Shown here in pieces: positions 62,644 to 64,000 of a DNA stretch of 64,000 bases. The first letter of the stretch is position 1, and every line of letters begins with the position of its first letter. The stretch covers positions 26,470 through 90,469 of the forward strand of contig JACPFV010000013.1 in assembly GCA_016182805.1 (NCBI GenBank). The letters run 5' to 3'. The notes beneath the pieces are model-generated. The model did no database searches. It saw only the letters and a program-made list of their open reading frames with translations, and was not told the DNA's origin. Position numbers and translations under genes: made by a program. This stretch comes from Gammaproteobacteria bacterium. Its GTDB lineage: Bacteria > Pseudomonadota > Gammaproteobacteria > Nevskiales > Nevskiaceae.

Positions 62644-63830
62644 GCCTCGACGGCGGGCAGGCGCACGCGGAACGTGGCGCCGCCGCGTTCGTTGGGGGTG
62701 TAGCTCAGCTCGCCGTTGTGCGCGCTGACGATGGATTTGCAGATCGACAGCCCGACGCCGATGCCGTCGGCCTTGGTCGTGAAGAACGGCTCGAACAGGC
62801 GCTCCGCGACCTCGGCCGGTATGCCCGGGCCGGAATCCGAGACCTCGATCTCGACCGCGTCGCGGGCCGACGCCGTCTCCACGCGCACGACGTCGTCGCG
62901 CGCGCCCTGGGCCATGGCGTCGTAGGCGTTGCGCAGCAGGTTGAGGACGACCTGCTGGATCTGGACGCGGTCGCCCATCACCGGCGGCAGCGAGGTCGCC
63001 AGGCTCTGCTCCAGGCGGAATCCGCTCTGGCGCAAGTCGAACTCGGTCAGCCGCGCCACCTCGCGCACCAGCTGGTTGCAGTCCAGCGGCTCGCGCACTC
63101 CCTCGTGCCGGCGCAGCAGGTTGCGCAGGCCGCGGATCACCTGGCCGGCGCGCTCGGCCTGCACGCTGATCTTCTCCAGCGGAGCGGCTAGGTCCTCCGG
63201 GCGCGCGCCGCCGCCCAGCAGGCGGCGGCAGGCGTTGGCGTAGTTGGCGATCGCGGTCAGCGGCTGGTTCACCTCGTGGGCGATGCCGCTGACCATCTCG
63301 CCGAGCGTGCCCAGGCGCGCGACGTGGGTCAGGCGGTCGCGCAGCTCCTTGGTCTCGCGCATCGACTGGTCGAGGTTTTCCAGCATGCGGCGCAGCTGCT
63401 CGCTGGTCTGCCGCAGCTGCTCCTCGTGCTGCTTGCGCTCGGTGATGTCGCGCAGAATGCCGACGAAGCCGCGCTCGCCGCCGCGCTGGAACTCGCCCAC
63501 CGAAAGCTCGACCGGGAACAGCGAGCCGTCCTTGCGTTGGGCCATCGCCTCGCGGCCGATGCCGATGATGCGGCGCTCGCCGGTCTGGAGGTAGCGCGCC
63601 ATGTAGCGGTCGTGCTCGGCGCGGTACGGCTCCGGCATGAGCATGCTGACGTTGCGGCCCAGCACCTCCGCGGCGTCGTAGCCGAACACCCGCTCCGCCG
63701 CCCGGTTGAAGCGCGTGACCTCGCCGATCGGATTGATCAGGACGATGGCGTCGACTGCCGCGTCCAGCAGCGCGCTCAGGCGGTCCTCGGCCGCCGGGGC
63801 CGAACGGTTCGCGGGTTTCGTGAATGGCAT
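62640..63830 (-). CDS. FixL-like PAS sensor histidine kinase without the haem-ligand histidine
   Basis: 396 residues, soluble. PAS domain (about 14-130) of FixL type (MLMPEPYRAEHDRY...RIIGIGREAMAQRKDGSLFPVELSVGE), short coiled coil, HisKA with H185 (SGIAHEVNQPL), HATPase (NLLRNAYDAM, SDSGPGIP, GIGVGLSICKSIV). FixL binds haem through a histidine two residues before IIGIGR's first glycine stretch (PHIIGIGR); here the position is Arg 87 (RRIIGIGR). Direct oxygen sensing by haem is therefore doubtful. ATG 63830. The remaining 170 bases to the window end hold no clear gene. Confidence 0.9.
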   Translation of the reverse strand: MPFTKPANRSAPAAEDRLSALLDAAVDAIVLINPIGEVTRFNRAAERVFGYDAAEVLGRNVSMLMPEPYRAEHDRYMARYLQTGERRIIGIGREAMAQRKDGSLFPVELSVGEFQRGGERGFVGILRDITERKQHEEQLRQTSEQLRRMLENLDQSMRETKELRDRLTHVARLGTLGEMVSGIAHEVNQPLTAIANYANACRRLLGGGARPEDLAAPLEKISVQAERAGQVIRGLRNLLRRHEGVREPLDCNQLVREVARLTEFDLRQSGFRLEQSLATSLPPVMGDRVQIQQVVLNLLRNAYDAMAQGARDDVVRVETASARDAVEIEVSDSGPGIPAEVAERLFEPFFTTKADGIGVGLSICKSIVSAHNGELSYTPNERGGATFRVRLPAVEA

Positions 63831-64000
63831 CGCCCGCAGTTTAGCGCGGCCGGCGAGATACAGTGCGGCCTTTTTCGCCGGCCGGCGAAGTGCTCCCGGC
63901 CGCCGGGCCCGCGGAGCGCGCCGGAACGGCGCGCCGGGCGCGTGCCCGGCGGCTCGGATGCGTCGTTGCGGGCTCAGTCCCGGAGTTGGCCCCATGTGGG

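Overview
G+C-rich chromosomal window (roughly two thirds G+C by eye) from a gammaproteobacterium. The order ftsK-lolA-rarA-crcB-serS is the Pseudomonas/Xanthomonas-type arrangement. E. coli-type EF-P modification genes (epmA, epmB), a FimX-like pilus regulator, a GcvR-like repressor and a desaturase/reductase pair with a TetR regulator point the same way. A Nevskiales/Xanthomonadales-like organism is my best guess; this is inference, not a database result.

Layout. 1-6.1 kb: end of ftsK, lolA, a VanZ-like gene, rarA, an MFS gene, crcB and serS (serS is broken in this sequence). 6.2-8.7 kb: a compact CheA-like kinase/CheY/CheX module. 8.7-14.4 kb: assimilatory sulfur genes (DUF934, cysI, cysB, a TauE-like exporter, cysG). 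14.4-20.9 kb: endonuclease, dxs, a cNMP-binding protein, ispA-xseB, parE. 21-21.7 kb: a vapBC toxin-antitoxin pair whose antitoxin is split by a 100-bp insertion. 21.9-30.8 kb: parC, htpX, fimX-like, the epmB/efp-epmA divergon and a second TauE. 30.8-34.9 kb: phoH, bcp, gcvR, dapA and a lipoprotein.

34.95-42.6 kb is the most interesting stretch. A tRNA-Ser(GGA) gene is preceded by tandem copies of its own 5' end and followed by a tetR-MFP-RND-maoC-OMF efflux cassette. A 12-bp sequence from the tRNA 3' end recurs exactly at the far edge of that cassette, as expected of a small genomic island integrated at the tRNA. No integrase is visible. 42.6-47.6 kb holds a second RND pump with a BigR/YgaV-like ArsR regulator.

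47.9-64 kb is an accessory, apparently oxygen/redox-linked region. It has a GH94-like lipoprotein and a beta-propeller lipoprotein, the desaturase system, a PAS/degenerate-GGDEF protein, a tandem universal stress protein, and a fixL/fixJ/fnr operon. Three FNR-like palindromes (TTGAC-N4-GTCAA type) lie near genes of this region. The FixL-like kinase lacks the haem-ligand histidine.

Short palindromic or repeated elements recur across the window and several have been built into genes: the LolA signal peptide, the RarA N-terminus, the 3' ends of epmA and a TauE gene, and the vapB disruption.
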